Positions 1-8,466 of a stretch of 64,000 nt of DNA are shown here, piece after piece. The position numbers and the translations under genes were made by a program. Source of the stretch: Vallitalea okinawensis (lineage in GTDB: Bacteria; Bacillota; Clostridia; Lachnospirales; PQDH01); contig NZ_PQDH01000005.1 of the NCBI RefSeq assembly GCF_002964605.1, positions 1-64,000 on the forward strand. The letters are read 5' to 3'. The first letter of the stretch is position 1. Each line of letters opens with the position of its first letter. The notes below the pieces were generated by a model that ran no database searches, was not told where the DNA came from, and saw nothing but the letters and a program-made list of their open reading frames with translations.

Positions 1-93
1 GGGTCTATGGAGCAGTGAGCCACGGAGGGCGAACCTAGCTGTCTAAGACATGGACGTCTTTCCAGCTAGCGTAATAGATCCCCCTACATGCTT
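1..93 (+). ncRNA. TwoAYGGAY-type structured RNA, copy 1 (5' edge cut by window)
   Basis: The segment folds into a three-way junction with the same segment lengths as the copy at 60536-60640. The closing stem pairs 1-8 with 74-81; its 3' arm runs on to 93, so about 12 bases of the 5' arm lie outside the window. Junction strand GGAGCA is at 9-14. The first hairpin (15-34) has two pairs, a tandem G-A step (17-18 with 31-32), three pairs and hexaloop ACGGAG (22-27). The second hairpin (35-69) has seven pairs, an internal loop TCT/TC, five pairs and hexaloop ATGGAC (50-55). Two hairpins capped by AYGGAY loops define the TwoAYGGAY RNA class, known from computation and without a known function. Here the first loop ends in G, not Y. 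It sits 73 bases before the ATG at 167, so it could be a leader or a separate small RNA. Confidence 0.75.
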
Positions 94-166
94 GACTCTA
101 TGTGATACAATCCCCTCTAGATTATTTCCCCTCTATCCCTTATAATATTGGAAAGAGGTGGCACAT

Positions 167-1726
167 ATGAAAAAATTATCGATTTATATAGAAAAAGAAT
201 CCCTTATCTTATTACTTTATTTAATTATCTATTTTTTAATAAATTTATTATTTTTAGATACCTTCCCCTTTGTTCATTCAGATGAACCTTGGTTAAGTGG
301 TTTAACCAGAAACATGTTGGCAACAGGAGATCTTGGCACAACAGAGACCTTTTTTAATCTTTATCCAAGATACCCTCATGCTATTAAAATACTTTTTCAT
401 CTTTTTCAAATGCCCTTTTATCTTTTATTGGGTTATAACATAACAAGCTTTCGTTTAATGTCCTTACTGTTTTCCATAGCTTGTCTTTATAGCTTCTATA
501 AAATCTTAATAAAACTACAAGTAAAGACCACCATGGCTTTAATGATTACCATATTACTAAGCCTTAACATCCAGTATATTTATACCTCCCATATGGCAAG
601 ACAAGAGATTGTCATACTATTGTTCTTTTTATTAGCATTCAATACCTATCTAAAACCCTTTAGTACAAGGCTTCCTTCTTGGTTGATTCTTGGAAGTATT
701 ATCGGGTTAAGTATCGGTATTCACCCTAATAGCTTTATTTTAGCTGTAACTTTTGGTTGTCTTTACTTATATGATATAGCCACAAAAGAAAGAACATTTA
801 AAGAACTTATTTACCTTATCATAACTGTAACATGTTTTGCACTTCTATTTGTGGCAATGAGCCTTAGCATGAATACTACTTTCCTACATGATTATTTAAG
901 TTATGGAAGCCAATTAGGCATCACCATGACTCTACAAGATAAAATTATGGGTATCGTCCCTTATTATCTTAAACTATTTAAAGGAATTAGCGGAACCTAT
1001 TTCATCCCTCCTATTCAGCTTGAACTCATCGTTATTACCTGCTTATGGTTCGTAGCCTTTATCTATGGTTACTTTAAAAAAAATCATACATTTATAAGGC
1101 TTGCACTTGTTATATTAGCCATTCAAATCGCTTTTATCATTGTTGGAAGGTATAATGCTACCTACGTAATATTCATCTTCCCTTTTGCCTATATGAATCT
1201 AGCTAAATTACTTGATGGAATAAGTATTGCTGTAAGAAAAGGAAGCTTAATATTGTTATCCATGTTAACTGTCCTTTGCATCTTTTCAGTTATTGAAGAT
1301 GTGAAGATTATTAAAACCTCCTCTCCTAATACTTATGATCAGTATTTAGAGAAAATTGCTCAGTATGTTGCCCCTTCAGATAAGGTATTAGCTAATCTTA
1401 ATTGTGAGTACTATTTTGATAATGGTCAACTACTAGATTATAGAAATTTAGCTTACTTAGATAATGAAACCTTTGAAGAGTATATAAGAAATAATCATAT
1501 TAAATATATCCTTTACCCTGAAGAAATGGATTATATTTATCGTAATGTGAACTGGCAAATTTTATATGGTGACATGATTTATTACGAAGATATGAAAAAT
1601 TATATTAATAATAATTGTCAAGAGGTAGGTTCCCTCACCTCTCCACTCTACGGTATACGCATCGTTAAATATATGATGGATTATGATTGGCAAGTCACAA
1701 TTTACAGAACCGATGTAGTGGAGTAA
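167..1726 (+). CDS. GT39/ArnT-like polytopic membrane glycosyltransferase
   Basis: A 519-residue integral membrane protein with about ten hydrophobic segments in the first 390 residues and a soluble C-terminal part of about 130 residues. The first loop carries an acidic SDEPWLSG motif just after the first membrane segment, the usual position of the catalytic Asp in GT-C enzymes of the PMT/ArnT (GT39/GT83) family, which use polyprenyl-phosphate sugars as donors. A GTG at 158 is in frame but lies inside the ribosome-binding site AGAGGTG (154-160), so the ATG at 167 is the likely start. A structured RNA (1-93) lies upstream. The gene converges on the operon below, with stops 5 bp apart. Exact donor and acceptor cannot be read from the sequence. 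Confidence 0.75.
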   Translation: MKKLSIYIEKESLILLLYLIIYFLINLLFLDTFPFVHSDEPWLSGLTRNMLATGDLGTTETFFNLYPRYPHAIKILFHLFQMPFYLLLGYNITSFRLMSLLFSIACLYSFYKILIKLQVKTTMALMITILLSLNIQYIYTSHMARQEIVILLFFLLAFNTYLKPFSTRLPSWLILGSIIGLSIGIHPNSFILAVTFGCLYLYDIATKERTFKELIYLIITVTCFALLFVAMSLSMNTTFLHDYLSYGSQLGITMTLQDKIMGIVPYYLKLFKGISGTYFIPPIQLELIVITCLWFVAFIYGYFKKNHTFIRLALVILAIQIAFIIVGRYNATYVIFIFPFAYMNLAKLLDGISIAVRKGSLILLSMLTVLCIFSVIEDVKIIKTSSPNTYDQYLEKIAQYVAPSDKVLANLNCEYYFDNGQLLDYRNLAYLDNETFEEYIRNNHIKYILYPEEMDYIYRNVNWQILYGDMIYYEDMKNYINNNCQEVGSLTSPLYGIRIVKYMMDYDWQVTIYRTDVVE

Positions 1727-1739
1727 TAAATTTACTCCA
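1719..1739. terminator. Short bidirectional terminator hairpin over two convergent stops
   Basis: TGGAGTAA (1719-1726) pairs with TTACTCCA (1732-1739) around a five-base loop. The stem contains the TAA stop of the plus-strand glycosyltransferase and the stop of the minus-strand ATPase gene. The plus-strand side is followed by TTTCTTG. It is short, so efficiency is uncertain. Confidence 0.5.
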
Positions 1740-2448
1740 TTTCTTGTCGAACCCTTTTACACATCTCACTATATGCATCCGTATCTTGTAGTGGTTGCTG
1801 GTTATGAATCAAAACAGCTCCCTCTTCTTTTAGAACAAGAATCTCTGTAGACATCTTGATAGCCTCATCTACATCGTGAGTAACAAATAGAACCGTTATA
1901 TTCTCTTGCCTCCATAATGTCTTAAGAAGCTTTTGTAGCTTTTCTTTTGTATGAACATCAACACTACCAAAAGGTTCGTCCATCAGTAGTATTTCTGGCT
2001 CACAGGCTAATGCTCTTGCAATGGCAACTCGCTGTTTCATACCGCCTGATAGTTGATATGGATACTTCTTAATAGCCTCTTCAAGCCCTACTTTTTTAAG
2101 GAGTTCTACTGCCTTTGCTCCACGTTCTTCTTTGGGGACCCCTTTATACTTCAAGGCAAATTCTACATTCCCTTTAACAGTTCGCCAAGGGAATAATTGA
2201 TCAAACTCCTGAAATACTAAGATCCTCTTCATGGAAGCACCCTCAATAACTTTATCATCGATGTATATGTTACCTTCCAGTGCTTCATCAAATCCGGCTA
2301 TGAGCCTAAGTAGAGTTGTCTTTCCTATACCTGATTGACCCACAATAGAGAGAAAGCGTCCTTTCTCAAGAGTAAAGCTTACATCCTTAAGAACAACTTT
2401 ATGATCATATATTTTTGTTAGATTCTCCACATTAATGTATGATTTCAT
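1732..2448 (-). CDS. ABC transporter ATP-binding protein, SsuB/TauB type
   Basis: A 238-residue ATPase with Walker A GQSGIGKT near residue 37, Q-loop in FQEFDQLFPW, signature LSGGMKQR near 134, Walker B ILLMDEP near 154 and switch histidine in THD near 191. Size and the LFPW-type Q-loop fit the nitrate/sulfonate/taurine/pyrimidine family (NrtD/SsuB/TauB/ThiZ). It is the last gene of a six-gene minus-strand operon and overlaps the permease gene by 17 bp, so the two are translationally coupled. It energises the uptake system formed with the next two genes. The substrate is not shown by the sequence. Confidence 0.9.
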   Translation of the reverse strand: MKSYINVENLTKIYDHKVVLKDVSFTLEKGRFLSIVGQSGIGKTTLLRLIAGFDEALEGNIYIDDKVIEGASMKRILVFQEFDQLFPWRTVKGNVEFALKYKGVPKEERGAKAVELLKKVGLEEAIKKYPYQLSGGMKQRVAIARALACEPEILLMDEPFGSVDVHTKEKLQKLLKTLWRQENITVLFVTHDVDEAIKMSTEILVLKEEGAVLIHNQQPLQDTDAYSEMCKRVRQEME

Positions 2449-3235
2449 TTTTCATTCCCCACTTAACAATGGTCTTTTTCTCTATCCATACAAAAAGAGT
2501 ATTTTCAACTAAAAATCCTACTAAAATGATGGCTATAAGTCCTGCATACATCCCTGCAGTGTCCATGAATACTCTCTTTTCAAAATAATACCAACCAATA
2601 CCACCCATCATGTTCATTGCTCCAAAAATCATTTCTGCGCTGATTAGTGCCCTCCATGCTCGTGACCAGCTGATCCTTAATCCTGCTAAAAAATAGACAC
2701 CACTAGCAGGAAGTAGAATTTGAATAAAACGCGCCATACCATCCAATTCATAATTCTTTCCAATATCTGTGTAAATGCTTTTGGTGGATTTAAAACCTGT
2801 AGTCATATTAATAGCTAACGGCCATAATACAGAGTGTATAATGATAAAAAGAGCTGCATCTTCACCAGTTCCTACCCATAAAATAACTAAGGGCATTAAT
2901 GCTATTCCAGGTAAGGGATGGGCTATAACAGTAAGGGTATCAAACAAGCTATTGAATACCTTCGATTGACTATTCAGATAGGCCATAATGATACCTACTA
3001 ATGTAGCTATAATCATGCCAACGAATATGATTCTTAAGGAATAATAAATCTGTATAAACAAGTCTCCCTTTATAAGTTCCCACCACAAAGCCTCTAGTAT
3101 ATCAACCATAGAAGGAAAAATACTCGGATTCCATAGTTTCAAAAGGTATAATACTTGCCACAAGGATAACAACAGAAGGGTCCATACCAACTTTTGGACC
3201 CAACTTTTCTCAAAAAGATCTTTTATTAATCCCAT
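2432..3235 (-). CDS. ABC transporter permease, SsuC/TauC type
   Basis: A 267-residue permease with about six membrane segments and the cytoplasmic coupling loop of the BPD family (region DGMARFIQILLPASG near residue 160). It is of the single-permease type used with NMT1-like binding proteins for sulfonates, nitrate, taurine or thiamine precursors. It overlaps the binding-protein gene upstream by 10 bp and the ATPase gene downstream by 17 bp, which supports one transcript and an assembled importer from these three genes. Confidence 0.88.
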   Translation of the reverse strand: MGLIKDLFEKSWVQKLVWTLLLLSLWQVLYLLKLWNPSIFPSMVDILEALWWELIKGDLFIQIYYSLRIIFVGMIIATLVGIIMAYLNSQSKVFNSLFDTLTVIAHPLPGIALMPLVILWVGTGEDAALFIIIHSVLWPLAINMTTGFKSTKSIYTDIGKNYELDGMARFIQILLPASGVYFLAGLRISWSRAWRALISAEMIFGAMNMMGGIGWYYFEKRVFMDTAGMYAGLIAIILVGFLVENTLFVWIEKKTIVKWGMKNEIIH

Positions 3236-4152
3236 AGAACTTCCTCTAATCCATAATTTTCTTTAAGATACTCATTCCTGTACATAAAATCAATAAATTC
3301 TTCTACACCTTCTACAGCATTAGAATAGACCATTCCTTCTTGGTTGAGGTAGCTTTCCAATACTTGTACTTCCATATTATAGACTTCTGCTAAAATACTT
3401 GTAGCCTCATCTTTGTTATTGTTCATGAAATCAATAGAACGATCAAGAGCTTTTAAAAAAGCTTCATAATGTTCTCTACGACTATAAAATTCTTCTGTTC
3501 CAACCCCAACAATAAACGTAAAGGAGTGACCAACCGCTTCTTCTCCTGTTACAACTAAATGATGCTTAGGATTATCTAGTTCCATGAATAAGTAAGGAGG
3601 TGAAGTAAAATGTGCACTGATCTCCTTCCCAGCTTCCAGCGCCACCATTCCATCGGGATGTTTAAGGGTCACTAACTGCTCATCAAATACAGAGGCATCC
3701 CCTAGTTGTTTCTCCGCAGCCATAGACAGTAAGATATGTTGAATACTTCCTGGTTGTGGTAAAGCAATTTTATCTTCAAAGGCTATATCTTCTAAACTCT
3801 TTATATCAGGATCGTTACTCACTAACCCTAAAGGACAGCTTGATAGACCAGACATGATCTTCCACTCCATCCCATTATCCAATCCAATAAGGAAAGGGGG
3901 GATCCCCATAAATCCTAAATCCACTTCATTAGCTAGCATAGCTTCCCGAATTGCAGCCGTGTTCCCGAGTTTTTTCCATTGTATCTCTGCATCTGGGAGT
4001 TCTTCTTCCAAAAAGCCTTTTTCTTTCATGATCTGTAAAGGTGCATATGCTAACCCATATTGCTCTGCGATTTTAACTGTCTTTACCTCTTCCTTCATAC
4101 ATCCAGTGAATAAAAGAGCTATACACAATAAAGAAATCCATATTTTTTTCAT
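3226..4152 (-). CDS. ABC transporter substrate-binding lipoprotein, NMT1/SsuA-like
   Basis: A 308-residue lipoprotein: a short hydrophobic signal ends in the lipobox LFTGC (Cys18). The mature part has the NMT1/SsuA/ThiY pattern, with ligand-contact regions such as EQYGLAYAPLQIMKEKG and NEVDLGFMGIPPFLIG. It should deliver a small organic anion or vitamin precursor to the adjoining permease and ATPase; which one is unknown. Its ATG overlaps the stop of the ATP-grasp gene by 4 bp (ATGA). The presence of such a transporter inside an operon of sugar-modifying enzymes is unusual and may mean that the imported molecule is a building block for them. Confidence 0.85.
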   Translation of the reverse strand: MKKIWISLLCIALLFTGCMKEEVKTVKIAEQYGLAYAPLQIMKEKGFLEEELPDAEIQWKKLGNTAAIREAMLANEVDLGFMGIPPFLIGLDNGMEWKIMSGLSSCPLGLVSNDPDIKSLEDIAFEDKIALPQPGSIQHILLSMAAEKQLGDASVFDEQLVTLKHPDGMVALEAGKEISAHFTSPPYLFMELDNPKHHLVVTGEEAVGHSFTFIVGVGTEEFYSRREHYEAFLKALDRSIDFMNNNKDEATSILAEVYNMEVQVLESYLNQEGMVYSNAVEGVEEFIDFMYRNEYLKENYGLEEVLWD

Positions 4153-5396
4153 TTGATTTTGCCTCTCCTTCCCCTGATGACCAAATTGTTGCCTTTTTTA
4201 TCCTTAATCACCATGGTGTCATAAGCTTTATTAATGTTATCTATTAAGTCCTCTTCATCCTTACCAGTGATAATCATATAACCCGCCCTTTGAGTGGCAT
4301 TAATCCGAGGTTGAAGGGTTTGTCCTACATCTACATTATAGTTCATATTGTGTAAACCTTGACAGTTTAACATCTCCTCACGGGACGTCTTTCCCTCTAT
4401 AGTACCTTCATTAGCAAAAAACAGTTGACTGGATAAAAAGCTTTTATTTTCATGAATATCATAACTCTTCAATGCTGTGTAATCCACTTCTTGCCCCATG
4501 GAATAATCAATAACCATTCCTAATATATCAATACCTGTAATCAGTGGTATAAACTCATCCTCATAGGCACCACCAATTCGACAGGCTATTTCATTTACAA
4601 GTACTCCTTTATTCCCAATAAGCATCTGAAAGTAAATAGGTCCATTTTCTATATGGAAAGCTTCTACAATTGCATGACTAATCCTTATAATCTCTTCACC
4701 GTAGTCTTCCATATATTTGGATGGAAACTCATGTGAGGAACATATACCAATATGAAGCTGATCTTCAAAGGTTACTCGATCTGTTATGGTAATAATTTTT
4801 GTATCACCATCTTTCACCCAGCCTGTTATAGTAACTTCCTCACTGTCATAATAGCTTTCAAGAAGAGCTTCCTCTTCTCTCGAATAGCTTAGAGTCTGAT
4901 CAATGAATTGCCGAATTTCATCAGCAGTATGTAGTTTATAAATACCCCTCTGACCTTGAGAATCTAAGGGTTTTAAAACAAAGGGTGGTTCAATTCCAAC
5001 TAACTGAGCATCTTTAAACTCTTTGGTTAATAAGGTATATGGAACTATAGGAATGTCATGATCCTTTAATATTTTTTTCATAGCCTTTTTATTCGTTACA
5101 TTATACCCTGTTTGTTCATCAAGAAACCTAGGTAGATCTAAGGCTTCTGCTATACGATTGACCACATAGACCGGTTGATCTGTTCCAGTTGTCATAATGC
5201 CACTTATGTCTCTTGTTTTGGCTAGTGCCAATGTAGCATCCACATCAAAAGTACTGGCAAGTCCTACTTCATCAGCTATAGCTTTACCCGGTGAATCTTC
5301 ATAATAATCAGTAGCTAATACTCTATAGCCCATTTCTTTTCCACGACTAATGGCATTACATTGTGCTTTACTGGCACCTAGAATCATCAATTTCAT
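4149..5396 (-). CDS. ATP-grasp domain ligase, carbamoyl-phosphate-synthase-like
   Basis: A 415-residue protein with an N-terminal pre-ATP-grasp Rossmann-like part (MILGASKAQCNAI), a central lysine segment (PPFVLKPLDSQGQRGI, near residue 140) and the metal-binding element NEIACRIGG (near 275). This is the architecture of PurK/PurT/CPS-type ATP-grasp enzymes, which join a carboxylate to an amine or similar nucleophile through an acyl phosphate. Lying between a GT2 gene and a transporter and downstream of a sugar aminotransferase, it may acylate the amino sugar made by the operon; that is inference. It overlaps both neighbours by 4 bp (ATGA). Confidence 0.8.
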   Translation of the reverse strand: MKLMILGASKAQCNAISRGKEMGYRVLATDYYEDSPGKAIADEVGLASTFDVDATLALAKTRDISGIMTTGTDQPVYVVNRIAEALDLPRFLDEQTGYNVTNKKAMKKILKDHDIPIVPYTLLTKEFKDAQLVGIEPPFVLKPLDSQGQRGIYKLHTADEIRQFIDQTLSYSREEEALLESYYDSEEVTITGWVKDGDTKIITITDRVTFEDQLHIGICSSHEFPSKYMEDYGEEIIRISHAIVEAFHIENGPIYFQMLIGNKGVLVNEIACRIGGAYEDEFIPLITGIDILGMVIDYSMGQEVDYTALKSYDIHENKSFLSSQLFFANEGTIEGKTSREEMLNCQGLHNMNYNVDVGQTLQPRINATQRAGYMIITGKDEEDLIDNINKAYDTMVIKDKKGNNLVIRGRRGKIK

Positions 5397-6115
5397 TGAG
5401 TAATCTCCTCTATTTCATACTGGTTACCATGCTTGCGAAATGGTTTCAAACAAGGTGTAAAGTAGGTTATTAGTTTCATGTAGAGTCTTAACAATCTAGA
5501 TAGATTATAATTAGAACTACCTTCTTTTCTTTTTCTATGGTTAATAGGTATATTAGCTACCCTCTTTGTATAATGGAAAATAACTGCCGATAAATAGATA
5601 AACCGATAAGGATACCTACTAATTATTTTAACCACATCACTGGTCATGATTCGATAACTACTAATTTTTATTGCTTTTGGTTTTCCGATAATGGTATTAA
5701 AAAGCCAATCTGTTAACATCGTTCCTATGCTCCGGTATTTAGCATGTTGCTTTTGAAAAGGTATACCATAAACCACGTTGTACCCCTCTTTAATTTTCTT
5801 ATAAAGCAAAGGAATGTCACCTGGGTCATGCTGACCATCATCATCCATAGTAATGCAATAAGCGCCTGTCACGTGGCGGATTCCACACAAGAGAGTATTC
5901 TGTTGTCCAGCATTTTCCCTAAGTTTAATACTCTTAATCTGCTTAAATTGATGACTTAACCTTTTCATCACTTCATAACTATCATCTTTGCTTCCATCAT
6001 CTACTAATAGAATTTCATAAGTGAAGTTGTTCAGATTAGCATCTATTTCATAGCAAAGTGTCTCGATAGATTTTGCCCCATTATAAACAGGAATGACAAT
6101 GGATAAATCAACCAT
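5393..6115 (-). CDS. Family 2 glycosyltransferase, DPMS/ArnC-like, without C-terminal membrane segments
   Basis: A 240-residue GT-A fold enzyme. It has the N-terminal LSIVIPVYNGA, the nucleotide-binding DDGSKDDS and the metal-binding DDDGQHDPGDIP. The order resembles undecaprenyl-phosphate sugar transferases (ArnC, GtrB, DPM1), but the protein stops where ArnC would begin its two membrane helices, so it is either soluble or peripheral. The ATG at 6115 has AAGGAG nine bases upstream and overlaps the aminotransferase gene by 8 bp; an in-frame start at 6136 is possible but has no better site. A likely role is loading a sugar onto a polyprenyl phosphate for the GT39-like enzyme nearby. Confidence 0.8.
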   Translation of the reverse strand: MVDLSIVIPVYNGAKSIETLCYEIDANLNNFTYEILLVDDGSKDDSYEVMKRLSHQFKQIKSIKLRENAGQQNTLLCGIRHVTGAYCITMDDDGQHDPGDIPLLYKKIKEGYNVVYGIPFQKQHAKYRSIGTMLTDWLFNTIIGKPKAIKISSYRIMTSDVVKIISRYPYRFIYLSAVIFHYTKRVANIPINHRKRKEGSSNYNLSRLLRLYMKLITYFTPCLKPFRKHGNQYEIEEITQ

Positions 6116-7271
6116 ATCTCTTGACTCCTTCAACAAAGAATGTTTGGATACAAGTACTAATATACTCTATTTCTTCATCCTTTAAATCAGGATATAAAGG
6201 TAATCGAATAACACGCTTCCCCAAATCCTTAGCATGGAGAAAATCACCTTTTTGATAGCCTAGTTTACTCCCCATAATACTGTCATGTAAAGGTACAAAA
6301 TGAGTAGCAGTTCCAATACCCTTTCTTTTCATAAAACCTTTAAATGCTAAAGCGTCCTTCACATGTTTAAATTGAATAAAAAACAAGTGATAGTTTTGCT
6401 GATTAGCTGGGGTAGGCGATGAATAACTCAATATACGATCATCTAGTATTTCTTTCATAGCACTTTCATAGTACTCAAATATATGCTTACGTCTCTTTTG
6501 AATCTTGTCCATCTCTAATAATTGGGCATATAAATAGGCCATGAGCATTTCAGATGGTACGTAGCTAGACCCTACATGAACCCACTGATAATAATCTACC
6601 TGACCTTCTAAAAAACTCTGCCGATCTGTACCTTTATCACGCAAGATCAGTGCTTTTTTATATAACAAGGTATTATCATTAATAGCTAATGCGCCGCCTT
6701 CACCACACCCTACGTTCTTTGTGGAATGAAAACTAAAACATCCAAGATGCCCGATGGTGCCTAGAGGCTTCCCCTTATATGTAGCCCCTAACCCTTGAGC
6801 AGCATCTTCAATAACAAATAAATTATGTCTAGCAGCTACTGCCATCAGTCGGTCCATATCGCAACTGCTACCACCATAATGGACGATAAGAATAGCCTTG
6901 GTTTGCTTTGTTATTTTTTTCTTCAGTCCATCTAAGTCCATCTGTAGTGTTTGTGGATGAACATCAATGAATACAGGTTTGCCCCCACTAAGAACAACAG
7001 CATTGGCTGTAGAAGGAAAGGTAAAAGTCGGCATTAAAACTTCATCATCCTGACTTATATTCAACAATTGTACAGCCATTTCTAGGGCGTGGGTACATGA
7101 TGTGGTCATGACGATTTGTTCTTCCTGTAGAAGAGATGCTAGGTGTTCTTTCACTTTAGTTGTATACACTCCACCTGATCCGATGGCACCTTCTTCAATG
7201 ACTTTTCTTATATAATTGAGCTCATGTCCTGTAATTGTCGGTCTAAAAAAATCAATGTACATATTTTTCAC
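6108..7271 (-). CDS. DegT/DnrJ/EryC1/StrS (WecE/ArnB-like) sugar aminotransferase
   Basis: A 387-residue PLP enzyme of fold type I. The PLP lysine lies in FHSTKNVGCGEGGAL near residue 185, and the aspartate that holds the pyridine ring lies in VIEDAAQGLGA near 157. DegT family members transaminate nucleotide-linked 4-keto (or 3-keto) sugars using glutamate. The STKNVGCGEGG stretch resembles WecE (dTDP-4-amino-4,6-dideoxy sugar). It is the first gene of the operon 7271-1732, with GAAAAGGTG before the start, and should supply the amino sugar handled by the next genes. The exact sugar is not decided by sequence. Confidence 0.88.
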   Translation of the reverse strand: MKNMYIDFFRPTITGHELNYIRKVIEEGAIGSGGVYTTKVKEHLASLLQEEQIVMTTSCTHALEMAVQLLNISQDDEVLMPTFTFPSTANAVVLSGGKPVFIDVHPQTLQMDLDGLKKKITKQTKAILIVHYGGSSCDMDRLMAVAARHNLFVIEDAAQGLGATYKGKPLGTIGHLGCFSFHSTKNVGCGEGGALAINDNTLLYKKALILRDKGTDRQSFLEGQVDYYQWVHVGSSYVPSEMLMAYLYAQLLEMDKIQKRRKHIFEYYESAMKEILDDRILSYSSPTPANQQNYHLFFIQFKHVKDALAFKGFMKRKGIGTATHFVPLHDSIMGSKLGYQKGDFLHAKDLGKRVIRLPLYPDLKDEEIEYISTCIQTFFVEGVKRYG

Positions 7272-7345
7272 CTTTTCAATTATGCCTTTTTAGTCTAAAA
7301 TATAAGTAACCCAATTGGGAGTAATATTATTTTGAGGTGATTACA

Positions 7346-7564
7346 ATGAAAAAGATCGATTGTTTAGGCGACTTTTGTCCAATACCAGTTATTAAAGCCA
7401 AGGATGCATTTAAAAAATTAAGTCCAAATGAATCTTTTATGATAATAACAGATCATAGTTGCGTTGTTGAATCTCTTTCCGCTCAATTTAGTAAGTTCAA
7501 TTGCATTATAGAGACCGACGAAGTTATCAACGGCGTTTGGGAAATCACTGTTACTCGTCTTTAA
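7346..7564 (+). CDS. TusA/SirA-like sulfur carrier protein (first copy)
   Basis: A 72-residue protein with the TusA motif CPIPVIKAK, catalytic Cys11, and a second cysteine at position 6. The family carries persulfide sulfur (or selenium in some clades) on the CPxP cysteine. An in-frame GTG at 7337 is part of the ribosome-binding site GAGGTGA (7334-7340), so ATG 7346 is the start. It is divergent from the aminotransferase operon and runs tail-to-tail into the LysR gene: the plus-strand TAA (7562-7564) and the minus-strand TAA (7561-7563) share the palindrome TTAA. The related copy at 9627 lies inside the transporter operon. Confidence 0.85.
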   Translation: MKKIDCLGDFCPIPVIKAKDAFKKLSPNESFMIITDHSCVVESLSAQFSKFNCIIETDEVINGVWEITVTRL

Positions 7565-8466
7565 CAAAAGCTTTTTTGACCAATTTGTTTGAAATACTCA
7601 ATAGTATCCCTTGCTTCCTTTGATACACTATCCATCTTTTTACTCACCAAATATAGTTCATAGGTTAAATCCAGATCCTTCACATCAATGATCTTCATGT
7701 TCTTTAAATACAAATCTCTCTTAACGGCAACATAGGGTAAAAATGCTGCTCCAAAGCCATTGTTAATGGATGATTTGATAGCACCTATATTATCTATTTC
7801 AAAGATAATGTTTAGATCACTAATGGTCTTACATTGTTGTCTTAAACGATTTTCTAGTAGTTGTTTTACATTATGATTGGAAGTTGACCATATTAACTGT
7901 AAGCTAAACAGCTCTTCAAAATCAATCTGTTCCTTTACATTATAGCTCTCAGATGCTACTAGTACATACCGTTCCGTACCTATTTTGTGAACATTCATAG
8001 AACAGTCTTCTTTTGGTTTCTGATCGATGATACCAAAATCACATATATCATTTTGAACATCTCGTAACGTATCTTGGTTAGAGCTTGAGACGAGCTCATA
8101 GCCATACTTTGGGAACTTTTGCTTAATACGATAAAGCACACATGGTAAAGAATAGGTTACCAAAGACCATGTGGCATTAATGCGAATCTTTGCATTGTTA
8201 TGATCCAATTCATCCATAGCTTCTAACATTTTATCATAGTTAATTAAGATGTTCTCAGAGTATTTTAAAACAATCTTCCCCATCTCTGTTAATTCAACAC
8301 CTTTATTACTCCTCTTTAATAAGGCTTGGCCTAAACTCTCTTCCATCTTTTGAATCAGCTGGCTTAACGCTGACTGAGATATATGGGATTTCTTAGCCAC
8401 TTTGGAGATACTTTTTTCTTCCGCTATTTCACAAAAATATTGTAAAGCTTCTATATTCATAAACAT
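7561..8466 (-). CDS. LysR-family transcriptional regulator
   Basis: A 301-residue LysR protein. The winged helix-turn-helix is in residues 1-65 (SISKVAKKSHISQSALSQL), followed by a linker helix and a periplasmic-binding-like effector domain. ATG 8466 has GAGG five bases upstream; ATG 8460 gives the family's typical MNIEALQYF start and is equally possible. It is flanked by TusA-like genes and faces the YedE operon, so it probably controls sulfur or selenium carrier and transport genes. A perfect T-N11-A palindrome at 8566-8580 in the divergent region is a candidate binding site. Confidence 0.85.
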   Translation of the reverse strand: MFMNIEALQYFCEIAEEKSISKVAKKSHISQSALSQLIQKMEESLGQALLKRSNKGVELTEMGKIVLKYSENILINYDKMLEAMDELDHNNAKIRINATWSLVTYSLPCVLYRIKQKFPKYGYELVSSSNQDTLRDVQNDICDFGIIDQKPKEDCSMNVHKIGTERYVLVASESYNVKEQIDFEELFSLQLIWSTSNHNVKQLLENRLRQQCKTISDLNIIFEIDNIGAIKSSINNGFGAAFLPYVAVKRDLYLKNMKIIDVKDLDLTYELYLVSKKMDSVSKEARDTIEYFKQIGQKSFC

